From assembly GCA_018716385.1 (NCBI GenBank), contig DVJZ01000044.1, positions 1-64,000 on the forward strand: a stretch of DNA of 64,000 nucleotides, written 5' to 3'. Positions 29,942 through 39,169 of this stretch are shown in pieces; position 1 is the first letter of the stretch; every line of letters starts with the position of its first letter. Position numbers and translations under genes: made by a program. The notes under the pieces are model-generated. The model saw only the letters and a list, made by a program, of their open reading frames with translations, did no database searches and had not been told where the DNA came from. The DNA comes from Candidatus Enterenecus merdae. Lineage in GTDB: Bacteria; Bacillota; Clostridia; Oscillospirales; Oscillospiraceae.

Positions 29942-30888
29942 TCCGATCCCTCCCGTTCCAGCCCCCGGTGGGCCAGGATGGCCACTCCCAGGGCGTTGTC
30001 CACAGAGTATTCCGGTGGGGCGAACACCGCCCCCACCCCCGCCAGACGAAGGCGCAGCAAGGTGTTGGACGCCACCCCGCCCGAGCACAACAGGGGCAGG
30101 TCCCCATACCGTTCCCGGGCCCATTTCGTGGCCTGGAGCAACGCCCCGGCCAGGGTCTCCAGGGTGAAACGGGCCGCGTCCGCCCGGGGCGTGCCGCCGG
30201 CCAGCATCTCCCGGATCTTGTTCTCCATACCGGACAGAGAAAAGTACCCCTCCCGCACCTTCACCGGGAAGCAGTCCGCCCACTGGGACTGGCTGCTCAG
30301 CTCGTCCAGCCCTCGGCCGGCGGGAAAGGGCAGCCCCATGGCCACCCCGATCCGGTCCACCAGCTGCCCGGCGGCCAGATCCTGGGTGCCGCCCACGCAT
30401 TGGGCCTGTACCAGATGTCCCTGGGGCTGGACGTAGAGCAGCTCAGTCGTACCTCCCGACAGGTGCCAAGCCAGGTGGGGACGGTCCAACAGGTCGGCCC
30501 GCCCGGCCGACCAGGCCGCCGCGGCGATGTGCCCCTGTTGATGGGAGCAGGGGAAAAAGGGCACCCCCAGCGCCGCGGCCAGGGTGCGCCCATGGCCCTC
30601 CCCCACCAGGAAGCAGGGCATATAGGAGCCCTCCGCAGCCCTGGGCTGAGTCGAGGCGCCCACCGCCTGGATCTGGCCCAGCAGCCCATCCTCCCGCAGC
30701 CGCTCCATCATCTGATGCAGCCGCTTGACATGTTGGAACACCGCATCGCTCTGCCGCAGGCCCAGCTCCCCTGGCTTCACGGCCAGCAGCCGCCCCCGGT
30801 TCTCCCCCCGCGCGCCGTCAAACACCGCCGCAGAGGTGGTGTAGTTGCTGGTGTCCAGCCCCACGCACAGCCCGGGCATCTTCCTCAT
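29938..30888 (-). CDS. Peptidase M22 / TsaD-like (Kae1-like) paralog, function unknown
   Basis: GLDTSNYTTSAAVFD; HQQGH (TsaD HxxGH-like); LSGGTTELLYV; CSGGVASNTLLRLRL; YSVDNALGVAILAHRG. Confidence 0.85.
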   Translation of the reverse strand: MRKMPGLCVGLDTSNYTTSAAVFDGARGENRGRLLAVKPGELGLRQSDAVFQHVKRLHQMMERLREDGLLGQIQAVGASTQPRAAEGSYMPCFLVGEGHGRTLAAALGVPFFPCSHQQGHIAAAAWSAGRADLLDRPHLAWHLSGGTTELLYVQPQGHLVQAQCVGGTQDLAAGQLVDRIGVAMGLPFPAGRGLDELSSQSQWADCFPVKVREGYFSLSGMENKIREMLAGGTPRADAARFTLETLAGALLQATKWARERYGDLPLLCSGGVASNTLLRLRLAGVGAVFAPPEYSVDNALGVAILAHRGLEREGSE

Positions 30889-31352
30889 CCTTTCCCAGCC
30901 GGCTCCTGGGGCCGCTCCTCCCGGACCAGGGAACCCAGGATCCCGTTGACAAAGCCCACCACGTCCGTGTCCAGGTACTTCTTGGCGATCTCTACCGCCT
31001 CGTTGATGGCCACCTTGTCAGGTACCTGGGGCAGATGAAGGATCTCGTAGATGGCCACCCGCAGCACCGACACGGCCACCCGGTCGATCCTGGCCACCCG
31101 CCAGCCCCTGGCATAGCGTTCGATGCGCCCGTCCAGCTCCTGGCGGTACCGCTCCACCCCCCGCACCAACTGGCAGATATAGTCCCGTTGGGCCTGGTCC
31201 GGGAAGTCGGCGTACAGCGGCTCCTCCCCCCGCCGGTCGGCGAAGACCTCCAGCGTCAGCTCCCGCTCCAGCAGCGCCTGCGCCCCGTCGCCTGAGAAGG
31301 CCTGCTGGAAGACCAGGTGGACGGCAATCTCCCTGGCGCTGGTCCTGGTCAT
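30885..31352 (-). CDS. nusB: Transcription antitermination factor NusB
   Basis: MTRTSAREIAVHLVFQQAF; RVAVSVLRVAIYEILHLPQVPDKVAINEAVEIAKKYLDTDVVGFVNGILGSL. Confidence 0.95.
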   Translation of the reverse strand: MTRTSAREIAVHLVFQQAFSGDGAQALLERELTLEVFADRRGEEPLYADFPDQAQRDYICQLVRGVERYRQELDGRIERYARGWRVARIDRVAVSVLRVAIYEILHLPQVPDKVAINEAVEIAKKYLDTDVVGFVNGILGSLVREERPQEPAGKG

Positions 31353-31514
31353 GGTGCATCCATCCTCTCCCCGGGGCGGCCCGGAGCCCCCGCCCGGTTT
31401 TTTGCATATACGCTGATTATACACGGGCCGCCCCCAAAAGGGAAGCCCTTTTTCCCTCCGGGCACAAAAACAGAGCCGGATCCCTTCAGACCCGGCTCTG
31501 TCGGCCCTTGGCGC

Positions 31515-31883
31515 CTACTTTGGAAAGCTCACCCCGGCCACCGTCACGTTGACGCAGTCCACCTGCAGGCCGGAGGTGTTCTCCACCGCGCTGACGATGG
31601 CGTCCTGCACACTCCTGGCCACATCGGGCACCACATGGCCATAGCGCACCATCAGGGAGATGTCCACCGACACCCGGTCCTCGTCCACCGACACCCGCAC
31701 ACCCTTGGACAGCACCTTCCGGTGCACCATGGCGGCCACGTCGCTGCCCAGGCCAGAGCCCAGCGCGCTGACCCCCTCCGTCTCCAGGGCGGCGGCGCCG
31801 GCGATGGCGGCCAGCACCTCCTCGGAGATGTTCACGCTGCCCAGCTCCTCTTCCCGGGAGATATATTCCCTGCTTTCGGCCAT
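31515..31883 (-). CDS. Asp23/Gls24 family envelope stress response protein
   Basis: GSVNISEEVLAAIAGAAALETEGVSAL..VRVSVDEDRVSVDISLMVRYGHVVPDVARSVQDAI. Confidence 0.92.
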   Translation of the reverse strand: MAESREYISREEELGSVNISEEVLAAIAGAAALETEGVSALGSGLGSDVAAMVHRKVLSKGVRVSVDEDRVSVDISLMVRYGHVVPDVARSVQDAIVSAVENTSGLQVDCVNVTVAGVSFPK

Positions 31884-31960
31884 CCGGCCTCACGCTCCTT
31901 CCGGTACATTTGTGCCGCTATTATAGCATTCCCCCCGGAAAAATACAATCCCGTTTTTCC

Positions 31961-32566
31961 TCACGGATCAGCCTCGATGATCTTGATCTGGCTGGCCTCC
32001 AGCCCGGTGGTCTCCATGACGATCTCCACAATCCGGGCCGTGTCGCTCTCGGTCAGGCCGGTCTGGGTGGTGGCCACCACCACGCTGGCGCTGTTCTCAT
32101 TGAGGAAACACACGCACTCCCCATAGCCCTTGGCCGCAATCAGGTTTTCCGCCTGGGCCTCGGACATGGTGTAGGTGGCCATGGCCTGGATGGAGGCGTT
32201 GGCCTCGTCGATCAGGGTCTGGTCAGCTGAAGCGTCCGCCGCCGCCTGCTGCAACAGCGCCAGGGCGTTGTCCCGGGCCTGCTGCCGGTTGAGCCGGGCG
32301 GAGGCAAAATAGCCGGTCTGGCCACTCTCTGCCTGGGCAGTCCCGCTGGGTGCTGGGCTGGCGCTGGAGCTGGAGCTTGGCTGGGCGCTGGCCCCGCCGT
32401 CCTGACCCTCCTCCTGAGCGTTGACCAGGCTGGCCTCCCCCAGCACCTTGCCCGGCTCCTCCCCGGTCTGCTCTGCCTGGTTGTTGTACGACCAGTTGAG
32501 GTAGACCGCCGCGCCCACAAACAGGACGATGGCCACCACCACTGCGTTGCGCTTCCATACACTCAT
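31961..32566 (-). CDS. spoIIIAH: Stage III sporulation protein AH
   Basis: MSVWKRNAVVVAIVLFVGAAVYLNWSYN; C-terminal NLIAAKGYGECVCFLNENSASVVVATTQTGLTESDTARIVEIVMETTGLEASQIKIIE. Confidence 0.93.
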   Translation of the reverse strand: MSVWKRNAVVVAIVLFVGAAVYLNWSYNNQAEQTGEEPGKVLGEASLVNAQEEGQDGGASAQPSSSSSASPAPSGTAQAESGQTGYFASARLNRQQARDNALALLQQAAADASADQTLIDEANASIQAMATYTMSEAQAENLIAAKGYGECVCFLNENSASVVVATTQTGLTESDTARIVEIVMETTGLEASQIKIIEADP

Positions 32567-32602
32567 CGCTTTTCCCTCCATTATCGCTTTGATTTCAGGG
32601 CT

Positions 32603-33127
32603 TTACGAGCCCGCGCATACTGTGATCCGGTCCGCGCCCAGCCCCGTCAGGCCGGATACCGCCTGGGTCAGCGTCAGCCGGAGCTGGGGATCGTTCCCTC
32701 CAGGGCACACCACCAGGGCGCCTTGGAAGGTGGGATACCGCTGGGTCACCAGCACCACCTCCTCCCCGGCGTCGGTGGAGATGATGACCGTCTGCTCCTG
32801 GCTGGACAGCTCCCCCTCCCCCTGCTGCTGGGTGCGGTCGGTGGCCAGCACGCGCTCCATACCGCTGTCCACCGTGAGCACCACCGATACCTCTCCCGCC
32901 CCCTCGATGCGAGACAGGGCCTGGGCCAGGCGCTGCTCTAAGGCCTCCACGGAAAAATCCTCCTCCGCCCCGGTCAGGCCCTGCTCTTCCACGGGCTGCC
33001 GCTGTTGCCCACCCGTTGGCCAAAGCAACAGCAGGATCCCAGCGGCGGCCACCAGCAACACATACCGGTACTGCTTGAGGACGGCCAGCACCTGCCCCTG
33101 CTTGGGCGGCTTCCATGCCAGCTTCAT
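32603..33127 (-). CDS. spoIIIAG: Stage III sporulation protein AG
   Basis: Position in the spoIIIA operon; single TM, then ALEQRLAQALSRIEGAGEVSVVLTVDSGMERVLATD. Confidence 0.9.
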   Translation of the reverse strand: MKLAWKPPKQGQVLAVLKQYRYVLLVAAAGILLLLWPTGGQQRQPVEEQGLTGAEEDFSVEALEQRLAQALSRIEGAGEVSVVLTVDSGMERVLATDRTQQQGEGELSSQEQTVIISTDAGEEVVLVTQRYPTFQGALVVCPGGNDPQLRLTLTQAVSGLTGLGADRITVCAGS

Positions 33128-33615
33128 GGCGTCCCCTCCTCAAACGTCTGCCGCTGGACGGGGATGCCCAGATCCTGCTCCAGGATCTGCTCCAGCTGCT
33201 GCCGCTGCTCTTGCGTCCACTCCCCCCGGATGCTCGCCTCGTAGGGATAGGGGGTCGCGTCCTGGTCATACTGGTACCTCACCTCCACCTGGCAGGAAAG
33301 CCCCAGCTGCTCCGCCTTGTCCGAAATATATGCGGCAGTCTGCCGCTCTATGATGGATTGATACAGCAAATCGTTTTCCTCCTCCAGTGCGTCGGTATAG
33401 CCGCCCACACTGGCCGGGAAGTCCCCGGCCAGCTTGGCCAGCGCCCCCTCGTCCAGCCGCAGCAGGGGCTGGACGGTGGCCAGCAGCAGCACCAGTCCGC
33501 TGGCCAACCTGCAGATTCGTTTGGGCCCTCCCTCTGGGGCCAGGCTCTGGGCCAGGGCGGCGGCCATGGCCGCGCAGGCCATGCCCAGAAGCCATTGGCG
33601 GATCAGCTCCATCAT
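33124..33615 (-). CDS. spoIIIAF: Stage III sporulation protein AF
   Basis: Two N-terminal TM segments (MMELIRQWLLGMACAAMAAALAQSLAPEGGPKRICRLASGLVLLLATVQPLLRL); operon position. Confidence 0.88.
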   Translation of the reverse strand: MMELIRQWLLGMACAAMAAALAQSLAPEGGPKRICRLASGLVLLLATVQPLLRLDEGALAKLAGDFPASVGGYTDALEEENDLLYQSIIERQTAAYISDKAEQLGLSCQVEVRYQYDQDATPYPYEASIRGEWTQEQRQQLEQILEQDLGIPVQRQTFEEGTP

Positions 33616-34718
33616 GCCGCCACCACCGAGACGGAGGACACCAGCGCGATGAGCAGCAGCAGGCAGCAAGCCCCTATCATGCCCAGCATCAGCCCGAAGG
33701 CCCCGCCGATCTGATCCACCAAAGCGCACAGCGGCCCGGACCCCACCGTGGCCGACAGCGCGGCGGTCAGTTTGTAGAGCAGGTAGTGCACCGCTATCTG
33801 CAGCAGGGGCAGCAGGCAAATGGCCAGGATGGTCAGCATCCCAAACACCCCCACCGTCGCCTTGAGCACCCCGGCGGAGGCCAGGATGGTCTCGGCCGCG
33901 TCGGACAGGATGCCTCCCACCACCGGAATGGCCCCGGAGATGGCGAACTTTGTGGCCTTGACTGTCATGGCGTCAGCGCTGCCGGCCACCACGCCGCTCA
34001 CCGTCAAGTAGCCCACAAAGGCCAGCATCACCGTGGTCAGCAGGGCCCCCGCCGCCCATTTGAACAGCCCCGCCACCCGCTTGAGCCCCTCGTTGCCCAG
34101 CGCCGCGTTGGCCACGCAGGCGGCCAGGTAGGCGTACAGCAGGGGGACGAGCAGGCCGTTGATCAGGTTGACCAGCGCGTCGCTAAACAGCACCGCCGCC
34201 ATCTGCCGCACCGTGGCCCCCGTCACCGCCCCGGTGGCCGCCGTCACAGCCGCTACGGCGGGCAGCAGTACATTGGCAAAGGTGGTCATGCTGCCGATGG
34301 CCTCCCGCCCCAGGCCCAGCAGGGAGTTAACGTCGGTCACCGCCACCGCCGTCACAGCCAGGGTGCCCGCCAGCGCCACCGCCGGCGTGCTCTGCCGGCT
34401 CAGCCCGCTATACAGGTTGTCCGCCACCCCGCACAGCAGCATCACCAGCAGGATCAGCACCCCCGAACGCACCGCCCGGCGCACGATGCCCACCAGCTCC
34501 TGGCTGCCCGTGTCCAAGATCTGCCCCAGCCCCTGCTCCAGGCCGGTGCCGTAGTCAATCTCGCTCCCGGTTTGGCCGGCGGCCCGCTCCAGCTCGTCCA
34601 CGTCCAGCGCCTGCTCCTGGGCAGAGAGGATCTCCTCCTGCTGCGTGGCCGCCCGGGCGGGCAGGACCATGGCCCAGATCAACACAGGCACCAGCGCCAG
34701 CATCTTCCATCTCATCAT
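33612..34718 (-). CDS. spoIIIAE: Stage III sporulation protein AE
   Basis: Multi-TM; ATVRQMAAVLFSDALVNLINGLLVPLLYAYLAACVANAALGNEGLKRVAGLFKWAAGALLTTVMLAFVGYLTVSG; operon position. Confidence 0.93.
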   Translation of the reverse strand: MMRWKMLALVPVLIWAMVLPARAATQQEEILSAQEQALDVDELERAAGQTGSEIDYGTGLEQGLGQILDTGSQELVGIVRRAVRSGVLILLVMLLCGVADNLYSGLSRQSTPAVALAGTLAVTAVAVTDVNSLLGLGREAIGSMTTFANVLLPAVAAVTAATGAVTGATVRQMAAVLFSDALVNLINGLLVPLLYAYLAACVANAALGNEGLKRVAGLFKWAAGALLTTVMLAFVGYLTVSGVVAGSADAMTVKATKFAISGAIPVVGGILSDAAETILASAGVLKATVGVFGMLTILAICLLPLLQIAVHYLLYKLTAALSATVGSGPLCALVDQIGGAFGLMLGMIGACCLLLLIALVSSVSVVAA

Positions 34719-34733
34719 TGGTATCCTCCCGTT

Positions 34734-35120
34734 CTACAGCAGCTGGGCCAGCAGGTCCAGCACCGCGCTCATCAACGGCAGCACCGCCGCCAGGGCCAGG
34801 GCGGTCCCGGCCAGTTCCACCACCCCGGCCAGGGCGCTCTCCTTGGCGTCTCGGCAGAAGTCAGCAGCCAGCCGGGTGACCAGGCCGATGCCCACCGCCT
34901 TGAGCATGGGGGAGAGCACCTGGGGGGACAGTCCGCCCAGCTCGGCCAGCCGGTCTAAAAAGGCGGTCACCGTCTCCAACGCACCGGAGCAGTACAGCAA
35001 GATCAGCGCCCCAGCGCAGATGGCCAGCAGGATGGCCACCTCCGGAGCCTGCTTTCCCACCACCAGGGCGCACACCGCGGCCAGGATGGCCACCGCGGCC
35101 ACGCTCAGCGCCCCGCTCAT
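34734..35120 (-). CDS. spoIIIAD: Stage III sporulation protein AD
   Basis: VGKQAPEVAILLAICAGALILLYCSGALETVTAFLDRLAELGGLSPQVLSPMLKAVGIGLVTRLAADFCRDAKESALAGVVELAGTALAL. Confidence 0.93.
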   Translation of the reverse strand: MSGALSVAAVAILAAVCALVVGKQAPEVAILLAICAGALILLYCSGALETVTAFLDRLAELGGLSPQVLSPMLKAVGIGLVTRLAADFCRDAKESALAGVVELAGTALALAAVLPLMSAVLDLLAQLL

Positions 35121-35311
35121 AGGTCAAATAGATTCTCCACCAGGTTAAACAGGCTGCTGATCTCCTGTACCACGATCATCAGCACCACCACCAGGGCCAC
35201 CAGGGTGGTCATGGTGGCCATCTCGTCCCGCCCCGAACGGGTCAGCACCTGGTTGAGTACCGAGACCAGGATACCAACCGCCGCAATTTTGAAGATCAGA
35301 TCCACGTTCAT
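35117..35311 (-). CDS. spoIIIAC: Stage III sporulation protein AC
   Basis: MNVDLIFKIAAVGILVSVLNQVLTRSGRDEMATMTTLVALVVVLMIVVQEISSLFNLVENLFDL. Confidence 0.93.
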   Translation of the reverse strand: MNVDLIFKIAAVGILVSVLNQVLTRSGRDEMATMTTLVALVVVLMIVVQEISSLFNLVENLFDL

Positions 35312-35328
35312 ACACGCCCCTCCTATGC

Positions 35329-35841
35329 CTATACCAGCAGTATGATCAGCAGTGCGCCGGCGGCTATCCCCAGCGTCCCGTACACCCGGCCCAGCCGCTG
35401 CCGCTGGGCCTGGGCCTGGAGCCGCTGCTGCTCCAGCCGCTCCACCGCACCGGCCAGGGCCTGGCGCTGGCTGTCCCCGTCGTAGCGGCCCAGCACCGCC
35501 CCCAGCTGCTCCAGCAGCAGCCGGTCCGTCCCCTCCAGGCGCAGGCCGCTGGCCTCCTCCCCTTGGGTCCAAACCTGGCGAAAGGCCCGTCCGTTAAGAT
35601 GGCCCGCCCCCTGGGCGCACAGGCGGAAGAACTGGGCGGCGTGGCCGCCGGTGGCCTGAGCCGCCCGCTCCAGCAGCTCCGGCAGGGGGGGCAGACGCCA
35701 GGCCAGCTCCCGCTCCATCACCTCCAGACCGGCCACCAGATCCCGCAGATCCCGCACCCGGCCCTCCAGATGCCCCACCGCCGACAGCCCCAGGGCGCAG
35801 GAGCCGGCGGCCAGCAGCACAGCCCCCACCATCCGGATCAT
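35329..35841 (-). CDS. spoIIIAB: Stage III sporulation protein AB
   Basis: MIRMVGAVLLAAGSCALGLSAVGHLEGRVRDLRDLVAGLEVMERELAWRLPPLPELLERAA; operon position. Confidence 0.88.
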   Translation of the reverse strand: MIRMVGAVLLAAGSCALGLSAVGHLEGRVRDLRDLVAGLEVMERELAWRLPPLPELLERAAQATGGHAAQFFRLCAQGAGHLNGRAFRQVWTQGEEASGLRLEGTDRLLLEQLGAVLGRYDGDSQRQALAGAVERLEQQRLQAQAQRQRLGRVYGTLGIAAGALLIILLV

Positions 35842-36797
35842 GACAGCACCTCCACCCGGGTCCGCCGGACCGTCCCCCGGCGCTCCAGCACCGCCGCCTG
35901 CCGGAACACCCCGCTCTCCAGCAGGGCACGGTACACCGGCCTGCGCCGCAAGTCGTCCACGCCGGCGGCATGGGCGGTGGCCAGCAGAGCAACCCCACAA
36001 CCCGCAGCCTCCTCCATGGCCCGCACGTCCGCCGGGTGGGTGATCTCATCGGCGGCCAGCACCTGGGGGTTCATCCCCCGCAGCAGGATGGTCAGCCCCT
36101 CCGCCTTGCCGCAGCCGTCCAGCACGTCGGTGTGACGGCCCACGTCAAACTGGGGCCGGCCCTGCCAGAGGGCGGCCACCTCCCCCCGCTCGTCGGCCAG
36201 CCCCACCCGCAACGGGGGGCCGCCCACCCCGTCGGACAGGCAGCGCACCAGCTCCCGCAGCAAGGTGGTCTTTCCCACCCCCGGAGGGGCCAGGATCAGC
36301 GTGCTGTGCATCCCCTCTCCCGCCCTCATCCGATCCAGCAGGTCCCCAGCCTGTCCCTCCACCGGGCAGGCCACCCGCAGGGCCAGGGAGGTAAGATAGC
36401 GCAGAGTGGTGGTCTCACCCCCGTGGCGGGCCACCGTCCCGCACAGGCCCAGGCGGTGCCCGCCCCGCAGGGTGACATAGCCGTTTCGCACCTGGTCCAG
36501 CACCGTGTGGGCAGAGGCCTGGCTGGCATTTTCCAGCACCTGGCGCAGGTCCTCCTCCATCACTGGCCCTCCGCCCGTCTCCCGCTCCTCTCCTCCCAGG
36601 TTCACTGTCACGGGACGGTCCAGGCGCAGGCGCACCTCCTCCGCCTGGGCCAGCTCGTCCCCCTCCAGGGCAAGGACCGCCCGGGCCAGCCTGTCCGGCA
36701 GCACGGCGGCCGCCTGCCGGATGGCCTCGATCCGTCCCCTTCCCCGGGCCGCGGCCACCTCGCGTCCCAGAATCTCTTGCCTCATTCCAGCTTCCAT
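35838..36797 (-). CDS. spoIIIAA: Stage III sporulation protein AA (ATPase)
   Basis: Walker A APPGVGKTTLLRELVRCLSDG; GLADERGEVAALWQG; LRGMNPQVLAADEI. Confidence 0.94.
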   Translation of the reverse strand: MEAGMRQEILGREVAAARGRGRIEAIRQAAAVLPDRLARAVLALEGDELAQAEEVRLRLDRPVTVNLGGEERETGGGPVMEEDLRQVLENASQASAHTVLDQVRNGYVTLRGGHRLGLCGTVARHGGETTTLRYLTSLALRVACPVEGQAGDLLDRMRAGEGMHSTLILAPPGVGKTTLLRELVRCLSDGVGGPPLRVGLADERGEVAALWQGRPQFDVGRHTDVLDGCGKAEGLTILLRGMNPQVLAADEITHPADVRAMEEAAGCGVALLATAHAAGVDDLRRRPVYRALLESGVFRQAAVLERRGTVRRTRVEVLS

Positions 36798-37026
36798 GGC
36801 AGTTTCCTCCGGCCCTTCGGCCTATGTAAAGTCGGCGGAGCGACAGCCAGCCTGTCCTGCCGCCCCGGTGTGTCAAGCTGTCCCCATCCTATGAGAGCAT
36901 GTCCTGGGATATTCCGGCTCGTCCAAAAAAAGTGGGGCGGCCCCCCATGAGAGCCGCCCCAGTTCCCTGCCCCGCCGCAGGGAAGACAAAGCGGGCAGGC
37001 GCAAGCGCCTGCCCGCCCCGGCTCCC

Positions 37027-37617
37027 TCACGAAGCCGGTCCTCCCCCCTCCAGGGAGAGGGTGATCTGCACATCCCCGCCGCCCAGCGCGTCAGCCCAGC
37101 CGGTCAGGTCGTCCACCCGCCCCAAAGGGGTATAGCTCCAGGAGTTGGAGCCGTAAAACAGCACAATCTGGTTACCCTGGTACAGCACGATGTCCCCGGG
37201 CCCTGTGGTGGTCTGCCGGTCGCTGGCCGGCAGGGAAAAGCCCAGCGCCCCCACCTTCTCAAAGCCGGCATAGTCCCGCAGCAAGAGCTCCAGCGGCCCC
37301 CGCGCCAGCCGCTGGGCCAGGGCCCGGGCCGCGTTGGTATCCCCCAGGGTGACGGCAAAAGCCGTCTGTCCAACCTGTAACCTTAGTTTCATGCTTTCCT
37401 CCTCTTGTCCCCCTCCGGGGCTGCTCTGTCCCGGCTGTTCCCCCTGGGCGGCAGCCGTCTGCCCGGCTGTCTCCCCCGATCCTACCGCCGGCTGGGGCTG
37501 CTCCGGCCCGCCCGCTCCGGCGCATCCGGCCAGCAGCATGGCCAGGGCGGCGGCCAGGGCCCAGGCCAGTAGGCCGCCCCGGCGGCCAGTCCCCGTCCGA
37601 CACTCCTTGCTCCCCAT
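37027..37617 (-). CDS. Putative lipoprotein with cyclophilin-like domain
   Basis: Lipobox LLAGCAG; MKLRLQVGQTAFAVTLGDTNAARALAQRLARGPLELLLRDYAGFEKVGALGFSLPASD..TGPGDIVLYQGNQIVLFYGSNSWSYTPLGRVDDLTGWADALGGGDVQITLSLE. Confidence 0.8.
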   Translation of the reverse strand: MGSKECRTGTGRRGGLLAWALAAALAMLLAGCAGAGGPEQPQPAVGSGETAGQTAAAQGEQPGQSSPGGGQEEESMKLRLQVGQTAFAVTLGDTNAARALAQRLARGPLELLLRDYAGFEKVGALGFSLPASDRQTTTGPGDIVLYQGNQIVLFYGSNSWSYTPLGRVDDLTGWADALGGGDVQITLSLEGGGPAS

Positions 37618-37816
37618 GTCTCCCGCCCCTTTCCCTTGGATGTTCCCCGCCTCATGCCCCCCAGTATAACTCCCCACGGGCAAAAGGACAACCTCCGATT
37701 TCTAACCCCGCCCGCTGAATCCGGGCGGAGGCAAAAAAAACAGGGAGAGACGTCTGGCGTCCCTCCCACATCTAAGGTCTGCTGCCTCCGGCCACGGCCG
37801 GCAGGGGCCTCCCCCC

Positions 37817-38986
37817 TCACACGGCGGCGGCCATGGCCGCCGCCAGGCGCTCCATCTGAGCGCGGCTCTCTTCGTTCAGCGCCGAGCGGATGGTCACCGT
37901 CTGCTCCAGCACCTTCATGTTCTTCAGCTCTCCCACGGCCGCCTGCATGGTCAGCAGCGCGGTGGGGCCCCAGGAGCCATTCTCCACCAGGCCCACCACC
38001 CGGTTTTGCAGGTTGCGGATCTTCATCCGGTACAGAAACTGCGCCATGGGGGTGAACACCCCACCGTCATAGCTGGAGGCGGCCAGCACCAACCCGCTGT
38101 ACCGGAATGTCTGGGCCACCGCCTGGGCCCAGTCCTGACGGGCCAGGTCAAACAGCTCCGCCTTCACCCCCGCCCGGGTCAGCATTTCCACCAGCTCCTG
38201 GGCAGCTTTGGCGGTGTGGCCGTGGATGGACGCGAAGGCCACCAGCACCCCCCGCTCCTCGGGCTGATAGCGGCTCCACAGGTCATACAGCTCCAGCGCC
38301 CGGGAGATTCGTTCCCCCGTCAGCACGGGGCCGTGCAGCGGGCAGATCGCCTGGATATCCAGCTGGGCCACCTTCTTCAGGACGGCCTGCACCTGCACGC
38401 CATACTTGCCCACAATATTGCAGTAATACCGGCGCCCCTCGTCCTCCCAGGGCAGGCTCTCGTCCGGGTTGCCAAAGCGGCCGAAGGCGTCGGCAGAAAA
38501 CAGCACCTTCTCCGTCTGCTCATAGCTCATCATCACCTCGGGCCAGTGCACCATGGGCGCCATGAAGAAGCGCAGGGTGTGCCGGCCCAGCTCCAGGGTA
38601 TCCCCCTCCCCCACGGTGATGGTACGCCCCTCGTAGCTCTGGCCGGTGAACTGGGTGAGCATAAAGAAAGTCCTGAGGTTGCCCACCAGCTTCATCTCTG
38701 GGTAGAGGGCAGCCAACCGGGCAATGTTGCCCGAGTGATCCGGCTCCATGTGATGGATGATTAGGTAATCCGGCTGCCGCCCGTCCAGGGCCTGCTCCAG
38801 ATTGTCCAACCACTCCTCGCTCTTGCGGGGATCAACGGTATCCATCACGGCGATCTGCTCATCCAGGATTACATAGGAGTTATAGGAGATCCCCTCGGGA
38901 ACCACATACTGGCACTCAAACAGGTCCAGCTCATCGTCATAGCAACCCACGCGGCAAACAGCCTGCGTGTCCGGGCGGTACCCCAT
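37817..38986 (-). CDS. FprA-family A-type flavoprotein (flavodiiron protein)
   Basis: HHMEPDHSGNIARL iron-ligand motif; GEGDTLELGRHTLRFFMAPMVHWPEVMMSYE; C-terminal flavodoxin VLVAFASIHGHTAKAAQELVEML. Confidence 0.93.
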   Translation of the reverse strand: MGYRPDTQAVCRVGCYDDELDLFECQYVVPEGISYNSYVILDEQIAVMDTVDPRKSEEWLDNLEQALDGRQPDYLIIHHMEPDHSGNIARLAALYPEMKLVGNLRTFFMLTQFTGQSYEGRTITVGEGDTLELGRHTLRFFMAPMVHWPEVMMSYEQTEKVLFSADAFGRFGNPDESLPWEDEGRRYYCNIVGKYGVQVQAVLKKVAQLDIQAICPLHGPVLTGERISRALELYDLWSRYQPEERGVLVAFASIHGHTAKAAQELVEMLTRAGVKAELFDLARQDWAQAVAQTFRYSGLVLAASSYDGGVFTPMAQFLYRMKIRNLQNRVVGLVENGSWGPTALLTMQAAVGELKNMKVLEQTVTIRSALNEESRAQMERLAAAMAAAV

Positions 38987-39095
38987 TTCACATTCCACCT
39001 TTCCTATTTTCCAGACCATATTACTATGAATTCTGGGATTCGTCAACCCCCAATTTGTCTTTTTTTTGACACATCTTGCTTTCCCTTGAATTTCC

Positions 39096-39124
39096 TTGAC
39101 TTGCGGCCGCTTTTATGCTATAAT
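39096..39124 (+). promoter_or_regulatory. SigA-type promoter upstream of degV
   Basis: TTGACT-17 nt-TATAAT. Confidence 0.85.
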
Positions 39125-39169
39125 TTTTTAGTAAAATCATTTTTGAAACGATATTAGGAGCTTTTGATT

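Noticed and set aside
33387-34958. 523-aa plus-strand ORF opposite spoIIIAD-AF
   Set aside because: Q/H/G-rich shadow ORF antisense to the conserved spoIIIA operon.
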